Assembly (NCBI GenBank): GCA_030407315.1
Contig: JALQPE010002041.1
Location: forward strand, 248,001 to 312,000
Direction of reading: 5' to 3'
Origin: Asparagopsis taxiformis
Taxonomy: Eukaryota; Rhodophyta; Florideophyceae; Bonnemaisoniales; Bonnemaisoniaceae
DNA: 64,000 bases
Shown here: positions 29,110 to 38,967 of the stretch, piece after piece
Layout: every line of letters starts with the position of its first letter
How positions within the stretch are numbered: position 1 is the first letter of the stretch
The notes under the pieces: model-generated
Databases searched by the model: none
The model's input: the letters and a program-made list of their open reading frames with translations, nothing else
Told to the model about the DNA's origin: nothing
Made by a program: the position numbers and the translations under genes

Positions 29110-30063
29110 CTACTTTCCAAGTTGCGTAGACCGATCCGTAGCAGCATTCACAGCTGAAATGACAGCCGCACGGAAACCACCGGCTTCCAACGCACTAGTT
29201 GCCATAATCGTTGTACCTCCCGGTGACTCGACCAGGTTGCGTAGTTCTGCTGGATGTTTATCTGGCGCTTCTAGAACCATTTTCGCAGAGCCAAACACAG
29301 TTTGAGCCGCAAACTTACGCGCAACTGCTCTCGGTAATCCATTCCTAACGCCACCATCCGCCATAGCTTCTATCATCATATACACGTACGCCGGCCCGCT
29401 GCCACTCAGCCCTGTCACTGCATCCAGTCTTACCTCTGCGAGTTCCTCCACTATTCCACAAGCTCCCATCAGCAGCTCCACAATCTCTCGATGTTTCTCG
29501 TTGCACGTTTTACTCATCGAGAACGCCGACGCTGCCTCCCCCACTAGACACGGCGTGTTCGGCATGACGCGAATGCAGTAGCGCGCATCATTCCCCGTCA
29601 ACAACGATTCGATTGTTACCCCGGCGCATATCGATATCAGAAGCTTGTCGTTAACGTTCTCCCGTCTTTCAAACTCTGTCAGCGTCTTCAACGCAACGGG
29701 CGCAATGTCCGGTTTCACCGCGAGGAATACTACATTTGAATGTCTGAGCATCTCGTTTGCATCCGCGGTTACTCCAACGCCAAACTCAGCGAGTGCATTC
29801 CTTCGTGCTTCGCTCAGATCGCACACCCATATTGAATCCGGTGCCACAATTTTCTTCCCAAGCAAACCGCTCAGAATGGCTTCACCCATCGCCCCGCCGC
29901 CATAGAACCCGATCTTCAAATGCGATGCGTCTCGATTTCTAGAAGCCATCCTGATACGATGATTTGCCGAAAACAGCTTGTTCCCAACTGATGATGTGTG
30001 TCTTGAACGATGCAATCTGAATGGAAACGATGAGTGGTACGTCGCTACAGTGATCTGCAGCAT
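29110..30063 (-). CDS. proC: pyrroline-5-carboxylate reductase
   Basis: Catalyses the last step of proline synthesis, reducing pyrroline-5-carboxylate with NAD(P)H. The 317-residue protein has the Rossmann start IGFYGGGAMGEAILSGLL, the VVFLAVKP strand, the VMPNTPCLVGEAASAF block and the family signature LSGSGPAYVYMMIEAMADGG. The dimerising C-terminal helices with VESPGGTTIMATSALE follow. About 39 residues rich in Arg, His and Ser precede the usual start (a second Met lies at the IRMASRN sequence), so an organellar form is possible. Only 129 bp separate its stop from the next minus-strand start. Confidence 0.95.
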   Translation of the reverse strand: MLQITVATYHSSFPFRLHRSRHTSSVGNKLFSANHRIRMASRNRDASHLKIGFYGGGAMGEAILSGLLGKKIVAPDSIWVCDLSEARRNALAEFGVGVTADANEMLRHSNVVFLAVKPDIAPVALKTLTEFERRENVNDKLLISICAGVTIESLLTGNDARYCIRVMPNTPCLVGEAASAFSMSKTCNEKHREIVELLMGACGIVEELAEVRLDAVTGLSGSGPAYVYMMIEAMADGGVRNGLPRAVARKFAAQTVFGSAKMVLEAPDKHPAELRNLVESPGGTTIMATSALEAGGFRAAVISAVNAATDRSTQLGK

Positions 30064-30906
30064 TGCTTTCTGTTGTTCGATCTAAAAAATTTGTGTAATA
30101 TTTAGCCGAAACTTGCATCGTCATATGCATCGTACTACATATCACACTACTTGGTCGCAGCGAGCATTTCAGACACAACCAGTTCAGGATTTGAGACGAG
30201 GCAGATCAGCAAATGCTTTACATCTCCTAGTCTGCCTCGCAATGTGTTCGTAGCAAAATCCACTTTCATGCACAACATTTCGTCGGCGGTCAGCTTACGA
30301 TACAATAACATTTTTTTCTATCGAAAGCAACCTCGATACCTCTCCTGCTAGCTGGCACCGTCAGTCTCGAGCCACTCTCTCCCTCCTTAAAGTATCATAT
30401 TCAATACCGATTCCCCTTCAGAGCGCCTACCAGACAGCTTTCTCCCATTCTGCTCGACCTGACAGCCCCTATCGTATTCGCGTGACATACTTCTCATGAA
30501 AAAGGAATACAACCAATTGATACCACAAATCAAACATCTTGTATGCTACACGAGATATGTAATGAAAAGTGGGAGAAGTATGTTTTGTTTGAGATTAAAC
30601 ACTCGGGTAAGCGAAGTTCGAGGAAGTAGAGCTTTTTCCCGAGAATTCAAGATTATACCTGGGATCTCAATTGTTTCGACACAGTGCTCCTGCATCCCAA
30701 GCTGCAGTACTTGCAGGTATACCATTTCTACCGCGTTTTCCCACCACATCCTGTGGAATAAGAAGCTCCGTCGTTGACAAGTTCTTCTTCTTATGTCGTT
30801 CCCCTTCAATTGCTTGTAGTCCTCGGCTTGATAACTTTCCAATCCAATTGATTACTCAGGGTAAAACCATCTCGGATGCTGTGTCCGTGGCTCTCACTTG
30901 CACCAA
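30064..30906. other. divergent intergenic region, no gene seen
   Basis: About 840 bp between the starts of P5C reductase (minus) and the NYN-ribonuclease gene (plus). Several short frames are open, but none has a recognisable product. It could include a long 5' UTR or upstream noncoding exon of the NYN gene. Confidence 0.45.
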
Positions 30907-32337
30907 ATGTCTTCGAAATTACATGAGAGCCATAATCCGTTGCCAGAAATCAATGCAATTTCCGACAATAACATGGATATATGGATTGCATTTACAGGTT
31001 GTCGCGGGATGGAACAACCGTCCAGCTTGTTCGTTTTTGAGATTGATACCAGAACAAGGAAGGAGTTCTCCAGAGTGGTTCGAACCTCCTCTTCAGGACA
31101 GTTCTTCTCCAGCATAAATTGTAAACTCCGCCGCAAAAAACCACATTCATTCACGCTATATAGCGTTGAACCAGAGCAAGACCCTTCCAGTGTGTTACAC
31201 ACATATCCCAAGCTCACTGTGGGAAGGCATCTTCTCCTTCACTTTGCACTCGACCTTGAATTTATTTCTAAACAACTGAACGACTCCTCAGAAAATGAAA
31301 TTAGTCAGACCCTCACATCTCCCGGAACACTAACCGTTACGTTTCGAGCGTCCCATTTCGAGTTTAAGGATGATCATGAAGGTGCTGAAACTACAAATCT
31401 CGAAAAAGTTGAATATGGAGACGTTCCACTCGAAGATTGGGTTCTCTTGGATAGCTTCGATCGAGCTAAATTTACCAACAGCTTGAGAAGTATAGAAAAT
31501 GCAGTTCATGAAAATTTACGTATGATGGAAGAAGATGGTTATGAGGAAGAGGATGAAGAGCGGCATTCAAACAAACATCGTGTGCGCTTCGACCCAAACA
31601 TTCGTGAAATCCCAACTACTGATCAGCTGCAGCAAGATATCTATCAAGCTCTCTGCGATAGAACAAAACTATGGGGAAGGGTGGAAGAATTATCAATACA
31701 ACTGCTTCGCACGAAACTCGAATTGCGCAATGTGAAAGAATCTCTTCGAAACTTTTCCCAACACGATTATACCGAACGCAAAGGAGACGCTGCATCTCCA
31801 GACATTGTCGATAGAAAATCGAGGAAAAAGCCCCTACGAGTGATTATTGATGGGCACTCGGTGGCCACTACGTTCGGTGGTCCTCAGGGTTGGTGCTTCA
31901 AAGTCGAGGGAATCGACATAGCGATTTCGCATTATGTCAAACGACATATCAATGTCTTAGCAATCATTTCGGAGGGAAAGATTCGACGAGTGGTTGGTGG
32001 AAACGAAACTGAAGACCTGGCGGACAATGTTGAAAGGCTGAAACAGTTATTTGAAGGCGGGTTTATTGCACTGTCACCCACCGCGTCTGCGAGAAAAGGT
32101 TTCATGCTAAAGTATGCGGTGGAGGAGAAGGCCAGCATCGTATCAAACGATTGCTTTCATACTGAAATGAGTACTCCAATTGCAGATTGCGAAAGACGAA
32201 AACTGAAAAGTTTTGTGCAGCACCACCAGATATCGTTTGCCTTCATTGATGGAAAGTTTTTCCCTCACACTTTGACTGCAGGAATCGCTTCCGCAGAGCA
32301 TCCTTTTCTGCATACCCACCGCTCGATGACGTTATGA
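30907..32337 (+). CDS. NYN/Regnase-type endoribonuclease with an extra N-terminal domain
   Basis: Probable endoribonuclease of the Zc3h12a-like NYN family (PIN fold), which cleaves mRNA or other RNA. The 476-residue protein has the catalytic domain at about 308-455: RVIIDGHSVATTF with Asp315, the helix region CFKVEGIDIAISHYVK, IVSNDCF with Asp415, and SFAFIDGKFFP with Asp448. These are the positions of the acidic residues that bind metal. The Asn of the usual DGxN motif is Ser here. No CCCH zinc finger follows. Residues about 20-150 form a beta-rich region resembling a C2 domain (FVFEIDTRTRKEFSRVVRTS, then a SFTLYSVE strand). An acidic linker and coiled coil (about 195-290) connect the two. 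Confidence 0.75.
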   Translation: MSSKLHESHNPLPEINAISDNNMDIWIAFTGCRGMEQPSSLFVFEIDTRTRKEFSRVVRTSSSGQFFSSINCKLRRKKPHSFTLYSVEPEQDPSSVLHTYPKLTVGRHLLLHFALDLEFISKQLNDSSENEISQTLTSPGTLTVTFRASHFEFKDDHEGAETTNLEKVEYGDVPLEDWVLLDSFDRAKFTNSLRSIENAVHENLRMMEEDGYEEEDEERHSNKHRVRFDPNIREIPTTDQLQQDIYQALCDRTKLWGRVEELSIQLLRTKLELRNVKESLRNFSQHDYTERKGDAASPDIVDRKSRKKPLRVIIDGHSVATTFGGPQGWCFKVEGIDIAISHYVKRHINVLAIISEGKIRRVVGGNETEDLADNVERLKQLFEGGFIALSPTASARKGFMLKYAVEEKASIVSNDCFHTEMSTPIADCERRKLKSFVQHHQISFAFIDGKFFPHTLTAGIASAEHPFLHTHRSMTL

Positions 32338-32675
32338 GATATGTTATTGAACTTTGCAATTTGGAACGGGGATTAGCCAAAGGTGTTACGGATCTCACGT
32401 GCGTGGTGAAAATTTAGAATAGCCTTTTTTTACATGTTGATGAGGGACCGACTGGAAGTACAGGATGTGCGTATGCACGCGTTTCGGGACATACGGCGAC
32501 GTTTCTACTTGTCCGAAGCTTTCACTTTTAACATACCAATCTGTTCGGGCTTGTGGGTGGTATCAAGAGCCCTACGAGCTTTGAAATATCCCAGGGGGTG
32601 TAATCTTACCAAGCGAAGTTTAGACATCTAAGTGACGAGTCGATTAGGATCAGTTTCATTCAACCGAACACAGAA
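32338..32675. other. intergenic region, no gene seen
   Basis: About 340 bp between two tandem plus-strand genes. No promoter motif or repeat is recognised. Confidence 0.4.
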
Positions 32676-33890
32676 ATGGTCAGTGTTCATACGGCGCTGA
32701 TAGATGCTATTGATGATTGGAATCAACTGTACCCGATAAGAGCGGAGGAATATGCATCACACGATGCTCCTCTAGCCCCTGATGATAGCAAAGTTCGAGT
32801 GCTCCGAGAGCTGCGACTGCGTCTACGCGTGAGTTTCAAGGGATGGTGTATGGAGGAAGTGCTCATGTTTGTAAAATGCTGTTTCAGTCGTGAAGAACTA
32901 ATAGAAGTAACTCGGCACGGGCGCTATTCGACGTTCATAGACGAAGTGTATGACATGTGGGAGCCGGAATTTTATGACTGGGCATGTTTGATTTGGTTGT
33001 TCTGCGGACGTTCGTGCGAGCTATTCACTGATATTATGTGGCTGTTCCAAGAACTGACTGATGCGGAAGGTCGATTTCCACTACCAAAACGCAGAGATAT
33101 GGGAAAGGTTCTGCTTTGTGATATGATGCAACGAGGGATGCTTCACGAACGTACAGGTGCCAATATCATTGGTGCGCTGGTGCGCTATCCGACAGAGAAT
33201 TCACTAGCACGACTGCATGCCAATGAGATTGAGCAGTTGAGCGCAGATCTGACACCGCGACAAATGGGCTTTGTCTTGAGATGCGTGCTGCTTTCACGTG
33301 CAAAGGAGGAATGCAATTGTGGATATGGTGTTGATGAGGATGTATGCCAGTGTGCTTCTCGGTATATTATGAACAACTACCAGGGGCCAAAAGGAATAGT
33401 CCTAGAAGGTGATCTGAACAAGGAATATGCGTGTGTAATTTGTAAGCTGATATTGGAGTCGCATGATGATACTGCATCGCAAGTTAGTAAGCTTAGAGCA
33501 AAGGGTACAGCTTGGAATGAAAAACAAGTAGAAGAATTTATCCGTGAGGTGTGCGAGGAGGTGTTCTCCGAAGAGGTATACAAAGAACTGTTTCAGAATC
33601 TGAAGCATGGAGCCGAACCTACTTTGAAGATGCGGCACCCGAGAGTATTGGGCCAGACTGAGAGACAGAATAATGTTTTGCGCAATGCGGATGGGGATTA
33701 CAATCATGGCGTGGCACAGCATGGTGGATGTGTAGAGCTGGGATGCAAGCAAGCAATTAAGGTTGGATGTGTCAATATGAGCTGCAACACCCATTGCAAA
33801 AGCAAAGGGAAGCGGTCATGTCAACCACACAAGAATTATTCTCCACTTGCGTTCCCCTCATATCCGCAACGAAAGAATATTCTGCAATAA
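32676..33890 (+). CDS. unknown protein with two cysteine clusters
   Basis: A 404-residue intronless protein. The first 210 residues are helical, with Trp- and Leu-rich amphipathic stretches. A Cys cluster follows in the middle (ECNCGYGVDEDVCQC). Near the C-terminus a second cluster with the pattern C-x4-C-x6-C-x4-C-x3-C-x8-C-x2-H (from CVELGC to CQPH) looks like a small zinc-binding module, similar in spacing to the Cys/His knuckles found at the ends of some RNA-modifying and nuclear proteins. I do not recognise the family and propose no function. Confidence 0.6.
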   Translation: MVSVHTALIDAIDDWNQLYPIRAEEYASHDAPLAPDDSKVRVLRELRLRLRVSFKGWCMEEVLMFVKCCFSREELIEVTRHGRYSTFIDEVYDMWEPEFYDWACLIWLFCGRSCELFTDIMWLFQELTDAEGRFPLPKRRDMGKVLLCDMMQRGMLHERTGANIIGALVRYPTENSLARLHANEIEQLSADLTPRQMGFVLRCVLLSRAKEECNCGYGVDEDVCQCASRYIMNNYQGPKGIVLEGDLNKEYACVICKLILESHDDTASQVSKLRAKGTAWNEKQVEEFIREVCEEVFSEEVYKELFQNLKHGAEPTLKMRHPRVLGQTERQNNVLRNADGDYNHGVAQHGGCVELGCKQAIKVGCVNMSCNTHCKSKGKRSCQPHKNYSPLAFPSYPQRKNILQ

Positions 33891-34752
33891 GAACGCTCAC
33901 ATTTGCAAGATGGCGCCACTCAATTTAGCTCAAGCTAGGTTGCGGCAGGAAGCGAACTTGTCACAATGCTAGGCACATGGTTCGCTCACTGATAGGACAG
34001 CTGCCACCTGTTTAGAACCCATTTTTTTAAATCGTCATAAATCATTAATCGAGGCAGGCTATATTTGTCTTGCGAGTCCATAATGTTCTTCCACCTTGCA
34101 TTGACTCCTACTTCGCAACAATGCATACCCAGACATGGGACAAGCCAGAAGATAGACAAAACGTATCATTGATAAGTTTTAATTTGCAAGTTGGCCCTTT
34201 AAACGTCGGTTCACTTTAGTCACGTTGCCATAGCAATACATACGCTTCATACTGCACCTAAGAAGACTAATCTTTACTTCGGAAAAGCACACATATCGCC
34301 TGAAAGATGTCTCCTTCATACGACTCTCCGTGTTTCAAAAACAAGCGGAACTGGAGGTCCAGAATCTTATCTAACGTCATAAATGCCGCCTCTCGGGCCA
34401 AGAATTCTCGCTTCCACATCTACACGACTACCACTAATTCTATGTTTTTGTAGCCTCCTTTACAACTGTCCCATACATACTGAAAAACACACCATGCATC
34501 GACAATTCTCTCCCCCTACCAGACGTCTCAGATTGTCATTTTCCTCACAAAACCTACAAACGTACTTCAAGTAATCCAAAATAGTAACTGTTTGTTGGCC
34601 AGCACATTACTGTCGTGGGACAGGTTCAACAGAAAACTTTATATGTTACCAGGTACAGATTATTTTAGCTGGTCAAGCGTGGTTAGCACTCGTGGTTTTT
34701 CAACTAGGAACAGAACTATACTCGTTGTTAACGAGGTTATCCCTTGTTCAAC
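33891..34752. other. intergenic region, no gene seen
   Basis: About 860 bp upstream of the ABCG gene. A small inverted repeat CTCGTT/AACGAG lies about 30 bp before the start codon. No coding exon is supported. Confidence 0.45.
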
Positions 34753-36860
34753 ATGGACATGGCTCAAGATGCGGTCCAAAAGGAATTAAAAATGGAGCAC
34801 GATGGACGAGACATATCCTTTGATCCTCTAGAGGCCACGCACGGACTTGCTCGTTTTGAAGAAAGCACTACTTCGCGAGTGTCCACTCTGAAAGTGGATT
34901 TGCAATGGCGCGACCTAGTCTTCGATGTACCTATACCAAAGTCCAAGAAGAAATTGGAAACTGTGGAAACGCCAGAAACAGCGAAGTTCCACACGTACCA
35001 TGACCCATCCGAGGAAATTTACCCCCGTGATCAAGGCATGCGCCGCATCCTCCATGGAATTTCAGGTCAAGTACGCTCTGGTCAGGTCCTGGCCATTATG
35101 GGAGCATCCGGTAGCGGTAAGACTACTCTGCTCAACATGCTTTCGGGCCGTCTAAAGAGTAGCAACAAGTGTCGTACCGCTGGTGAAGTCCTCGTTAACG
35201 GTCAGAGGCGTCAATATGAATCTTTTGTACACATCGCCAAGTTCGTTGAGCAGGATGATACGACAATGTTCGCAAATCTTACCGTCCGAGAGCAAATTCT
35301 ATTCGCAGCACGTTTAGCTCTTCCCAGCTCTATGTCAGAAGCACAAATTGCAGCACGAGCTGATAAGATTATTCAAGAACTTGGCCTGGCGAAGAGTGCA
35401 GACACGTTTATTGGAAATGCTATTGTGCGAGGTGTTTCTGGAGGAGAGAGACGTCGATGTGCCATTGGAATTGAACTTGTTACGGATCCATCTCTTATTT
35501 TCCTGGATGAGCCTACAACTGGTCTTGACAGTTTCAATTCTCTCAATGTTATGACATCTCTTCGTCAACTTGCTCGCAATGGACGCTCAATTGTCACAAC
35601 GATCCATCAGCCTCGGTCCAGTATCTTCCATTTGTTCGATAAGCTTTGCTTGATTTCTGAAGGAAAGGTTGTGTTCTTTGGAGACGCCTCCGATACCGTT
35701 CGCTACTTTTCCAGGATTGGATTTGCGTCTCCATCAAACTTTAATGTGGCTGATTATGCGATTGATGTGTTGTCTATTGACTATAGAAGCCCTGAAAATG
35801 AGAAGAAGAGCCGTGCTCGGTCTCAGTACCTGTCTGAGAGATACCGCAATGAAGCAGAACAAGCTGTGCTGGCCAAGGATGAAACCTATGATTCGAGTCA
35901 CTATCAAGTGCAGATTTCTAATGAGATGAGAGAACCTCATGATCCATGGAGCGAGTTTCTCCTTTTGGCAAGGAGAACCGGAACCTTATTATCTCGAGAA
36001 AAAGGGCTGAACCGCGTACGACTCGTGAAGGCTGTTCTTCTCGGTGTCCTGCTTGGTCTAATTTGGCTCGATACCGGACGTGAAGATGATCGCGACGGAC
36101 GAGAGGCTGTGTTTGGAATTCTATTCTTTATCACATTGAATCAGTATGTTGAAATGGAAGAAAAAACTTTTGTAGGCAGTTGTCACTCTAAGATGCTAAC
36201 CCTGACATGTTTTATATGAATAATGTTTGTGACTACTATTTACACGTCAACAGGACATTTGATTCAGCGTACAGCGTGAGTTTCCAATTTCCATCTGAGC
36301 GAAAGATCATTAGTCGAGAGCAATCGAGCGGATTTTATCGGGACAGTTCATACATTTTCGGAAGAATCATATGGGAGATACCAACAGCGGCGGTTATTCA
36401 ACTGATTCTTTTGCTGATCGTGTACTTCATGATCGGATTAAGGGACACTGCCGGAGCCTTCTTCACATTGTTGTTAATCCTGACACTTTCGGCATTGGCA
36501 GGTGAGGCGCTCTCACAAACAATTAGTGTGTTTGCTGGCAAGGAACAAGTCGCGGCAGCTCTGGTGCCCATGTTTATCATCAGTCAGGTAATGCTGGGAG
36601 GGTTCTTCATTCGGCCGAACGCTCTCCCGGACCACATTCAATGGTTGAGGTGGTTCTCTTTTGTTTACTATGCGTTCAATGCGATAACGCTGAACGAGTT
36701 TGTGGGTGGACCGTTGGATGAGGAAATCATTGAACCGCAGAGCTCTGATTTCAGCAAGTGGGAGAATATCCTGGTTGTTTTTGCCTACTATCTGATGCTC
36801 AAGTTGATTTACTGCATTTCTATCCAAGTGAAGAAACCCAAGTTTGACCGCGGAGTTTAA
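34753..36860 (+). CDS. ABCG-type half-size ABC transporter (two exons)
   Basis: ATP-driven exporter of the ABCG/WBC subfamily, which works as a dimer in a membrane and moves lipids, sterols or hydrophobic compounds. Exons 34753-36143 and 36254-36860 join through a 110-bp intron to 665 residues. The nucleotide-binding domain comes first: Walker A GASGSGKTTLL, Q-loop VEQDD, signature VSGGERRR, Walker B LIFLDEPTTGLDS and H-loop TTIHQPRSSIF. About six membrane helices follow from near residue 430, including EAVFGILFFITLNQ, cut by the intron inside the Gln codon, and YIFGRIIWEIPTAAVIQLI. The order NBD-TMD and the length fit the family. The substrate cannot be read from sequence. Convergent with psaO, 123 bp between stops. 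Confidence 0.93.
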
Positions 36861-36897
36861 ACAAGTACCTTGCTGAGTCACACACACACACGATTCA

Positions 36898-36903
36898 AAT
36901 AAA
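36898..36903 (+). terminator. probable poly(A) signal of the ABCG gene
   Basis: AATAAA 38 nt after the stop at 36860, just after a short CA repeat. Confidence 0.5.
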
Positions 36904-36983
36904 ATGAATGAGCTTACAAAACAGCAAAGCAGTAGAGTTCACTCTGTTAAACTGATGTAGAGAAATCTATTAGAACACATGTC

Positions 36984-37509
36984 TTAAGCCGAGTCGACAT
37001 TTTTGAGGTTGGCACCGATGGTGCCGAAGATCATGCAGGCAAAAAGGCCGACGTGCCACAAAAACATGAGTGTCCAGAATGGGTCATCACCACCGGGGCC
37101 CTTGGGGAAAGCGGCCAAGTTTGCGTTCATTGAGTTGAAAAAGGCCTGAGAGAGACCGGTGCCTTCAGTCAAAGGAATGTTTGCGGGAATCGAGGATGGG
37201 ACAACCCAGCCGACAATGGCGAGGACGAGGACTGTGACATCGAGTTTGAATGGTACGCCTTCGGAGATTTCAAACTCCATACGAGGAGTGGTGGGAGCCG
37301 GACTCGGGACGGCTACTCGTGCGACGCGAGCTCCAGCGAATGCGGAGGCTGGGGCAATGGATGAGGGGGGAGCGGATGTGTGTCAGATGCGAACATGGAG
37401 CATGAACGAATGGAGAAAGCAGTTGAGTAGGCTTACCTGGTCGGGCGGAGCAAACGGAGGAGGCCAGTGCGCGAGTGGAGAGGATGGGAGCAGCGGAGAT
37501 GAATGCCAT
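36984..37509 (-). CDS. psaO: photosystem I subunit O (two exons)
   Basis: PsaO is a small membrane subunit of photosystem I near PsaL and takes part in antenna docking and energy distribution. Exons 37437-37509 and 36984-37348, with an 88-bp intron, give 145 residues. A transit peptide of about 50 residues starts MAF and contains PASAFAGARV. The mature part has two membrane helices (VTVLVLAIVGWVVPSSIPA and FWTLMFLWHVGLFACMIFG) with the family-typical WVVPSSIPA and FPKGPGG blocks between and after them. Codon choice suggests high expression. The promoter is shared with the LSD1-like gene and carries a tandem G-box palindrome about 330 bp upstream. Confidence 0.93.
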
Positions 37510-37840
37510 GGTGAGGGATAAGGGTTACAAGGAAAGCTAGCGGAGCGAACAGGGAGAGGGGGAAATTCGGACGAAGACGGATGGGCGCGTTAATATTGTA
37601 TTTGACGAGCGGAATGGGATTGGCACGAGTGGTCGACATTGCTAGACAATCAAAGAATGAGGGCGTAATACGACGAATGAGAAACTGACAAGTCCGTCGT
37701 AGGGTCAGAAAAAATCGTGATCTGGATAGGGAACGGGTGATTATTTCGGACACGGCGCATGAAAAGCGTGCGGCAGATATGTTTTACGGAAATGTGATTG
37801 GACAAAAGAAATAGGTGTGAGAAAAATCACGATTAGGTTT

Positions 37841-37860
37841 CTCCACGTGGCCACGTGGAG
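37841..37860. promoter_or_regulatory. perfect 20-bp palindrome made of two tandem G-boxes
   Basis: CTCCACGTGGCCACGTGGAG is its own reverse complement and contains two adjoining copies of CCACGTGG (37843-37850 and 37851-37858). CACGTG is the core bound by bHLH and bZIP factors and is frequent in light-regulated plant promoters. It lies 332 bp before the psaO start and 313 bp before the LSD1-like start. Confidence 0.75.
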
Positions 37861-38036
37861 GGTAGAAGGAAGTCGCTCCAAACAACATGCAAACTGAGCC
37901 CGAAATGGGGGTGCACCGAGATCCCCGATGGTTCACTACAAGTGAAGGGCAATTGCAAGTCGGCCAATCAATGCACACGTCCACGTCTCAGCGCGTCTGA
38001 TTCCGAAGCTCATCTCGGCGCTTCTCGCAGAATGTG

Positions 38037-38044
38037 ACACGTGT
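38037..38044. promoter_or_regulatory. third G-box-type site ACACGTGT
   Basis: Palindromic ACACGTGT with CACGTG core, 128 bp before the LSD1-like start codon, in the same divergent promoter as the double G-box. Confidence 0.45.
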
Positions 38045-38172
38045 GTTTGACCCCGCGCAGCACCCAACAAACTTAGATGCACTCGTTTTAGGTGACGCAC
38101 TAGCTGGATAAACTTTGCCCCCGTTTTGTCGCTCCTCGACTCGCCGTCCGACACTCATGCCTGCCGCTCGCC

Positions 38173-38805
38173 ATGCCATCCGGCCGCTGGCAGACGGCCG
38201 TTTGTCGTGTCTGCCAGCGATCCCTCATTCATCCGCCCGGATGTGCTGCTATAATTTGTCCCGTTTGCAATTCTCTGCTCTCCCTCTCCGGTCACAGCTC
38301 TCCCGGTCAAACCGCGTGCAGAGTCTGTTCGCGAATCATGCACCATCCACTCGGTTCCGCCGCACTCGTCTGCCCCGTTTGTGCAGCTACAACACCTACT
38401 CCGATAACCTATTATATATGTCGCGGTTGCGGCCTCTACCTCGTCTGCAAAGCCGGCGTGCCCGCCGTCGTCTGTCTCGTTTGTTACACCGTCGAGCCTC
38501 CTCAGTTTCAACACTTCACTCCCGCTCTGCTCCCACTCAAGCCTGGCCGAGTACGCCCGCCTCCGAGACTACCCCCGCGTGATGTACCGTGGCTTCCCAG
38601 TACGCCTGTCCGCCCCGTACAATCTACACCTTTCCATCCCTTGCACGCAGTTCCACACCCACTGCCTCCTCGCTCCCGACCTCGCTCGCGTTCTTCGAGA
38701 CAATCCCATGACGGCAATGGTGAATCACCTCCACAAAACGACGACCATTCCGATAGCCAAGATGAAAACAATCACGCACCCACAGAGCAGCAGCCGCCAT
38801 CATAG
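38173..38805 (+). CDS. LSD1-type zinc-finger protein with three fingers
   Basis: Small zinc-finger protein related to plant LSD1/LOL proteins, which regulate cell death and stress responses. The 210-residue protein has three LSD1-type units: C11-x2-C14...C29-x2-C32, C49-x2-C52...C67-x2-C70 and C83-x2-C86...C101-x2-C104. The first two keep the basic/Pro-Gly turn (HPPGCAAIICPVC, HHPLGSAALVCPVC). The third has an altered turn with an additional Cys. Residues 110-175 are Pro-rich with Arg/Ser stretches (RSRPRSRSSR), and the end is acidic. ATG 38173 directly precedes the first finger. Function in algae is unknown; the G-box-rich promoter shared with psaO hints at light or redox control. Confidence 0.85.
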   Translation: MPSGRWQTAVCRVCQRSLIHPPGCAAIICPVCNSLLSLSGHSSPGQTACRVCSRIMHHPLGSAALVCPVCAATTPTPITYYICRGCGLYLVCKAGVPAVVCLVCYTVEPPQFQHFTPALLPLKPGRVRPPPRLPPRDVPWLPSTPVRPVQSTPFHPLHAVPHPLPPRSRPRSRSSRQSHDGNGESPPQNDDHSDSQDENNHAPTEQQPPS

Positions 38806-38967
38806 CATCTGCACAACAGTTTTTCCATACAAACACTACATCGTCCAGCTTATTTCCTTATTTCATCGCGAATAGCGCACTCTGGAGCAAAGCTCTCGAC
38901 CGTTTAATCAACTGTGTTAACTTAATACCGTTGTTTTCCGACGTAAATACTGACCCGCCCAGTTCAT

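Larger units (their letters stand above)
37510..38172. promoter_or_regulatory. divergent promoter between psaO and the LSD1-like gene
   Basis: 663 bp between the two start codons. It carries the 20-bp double G-box palindrome at 37841-37860 and a further ACACGTGT at 38037-38044. No coding sequence is supported inside it. Confidence 0.6.

Noticed and set aside
37349..37509. ASAFA-like motif in the PsaO leader, as seen at cleavage sites of secondary red plastids
   Set aside because: No hydrophobic ER signal peptide precedes it and none of the other plastid precursors here has a bipartite leader.
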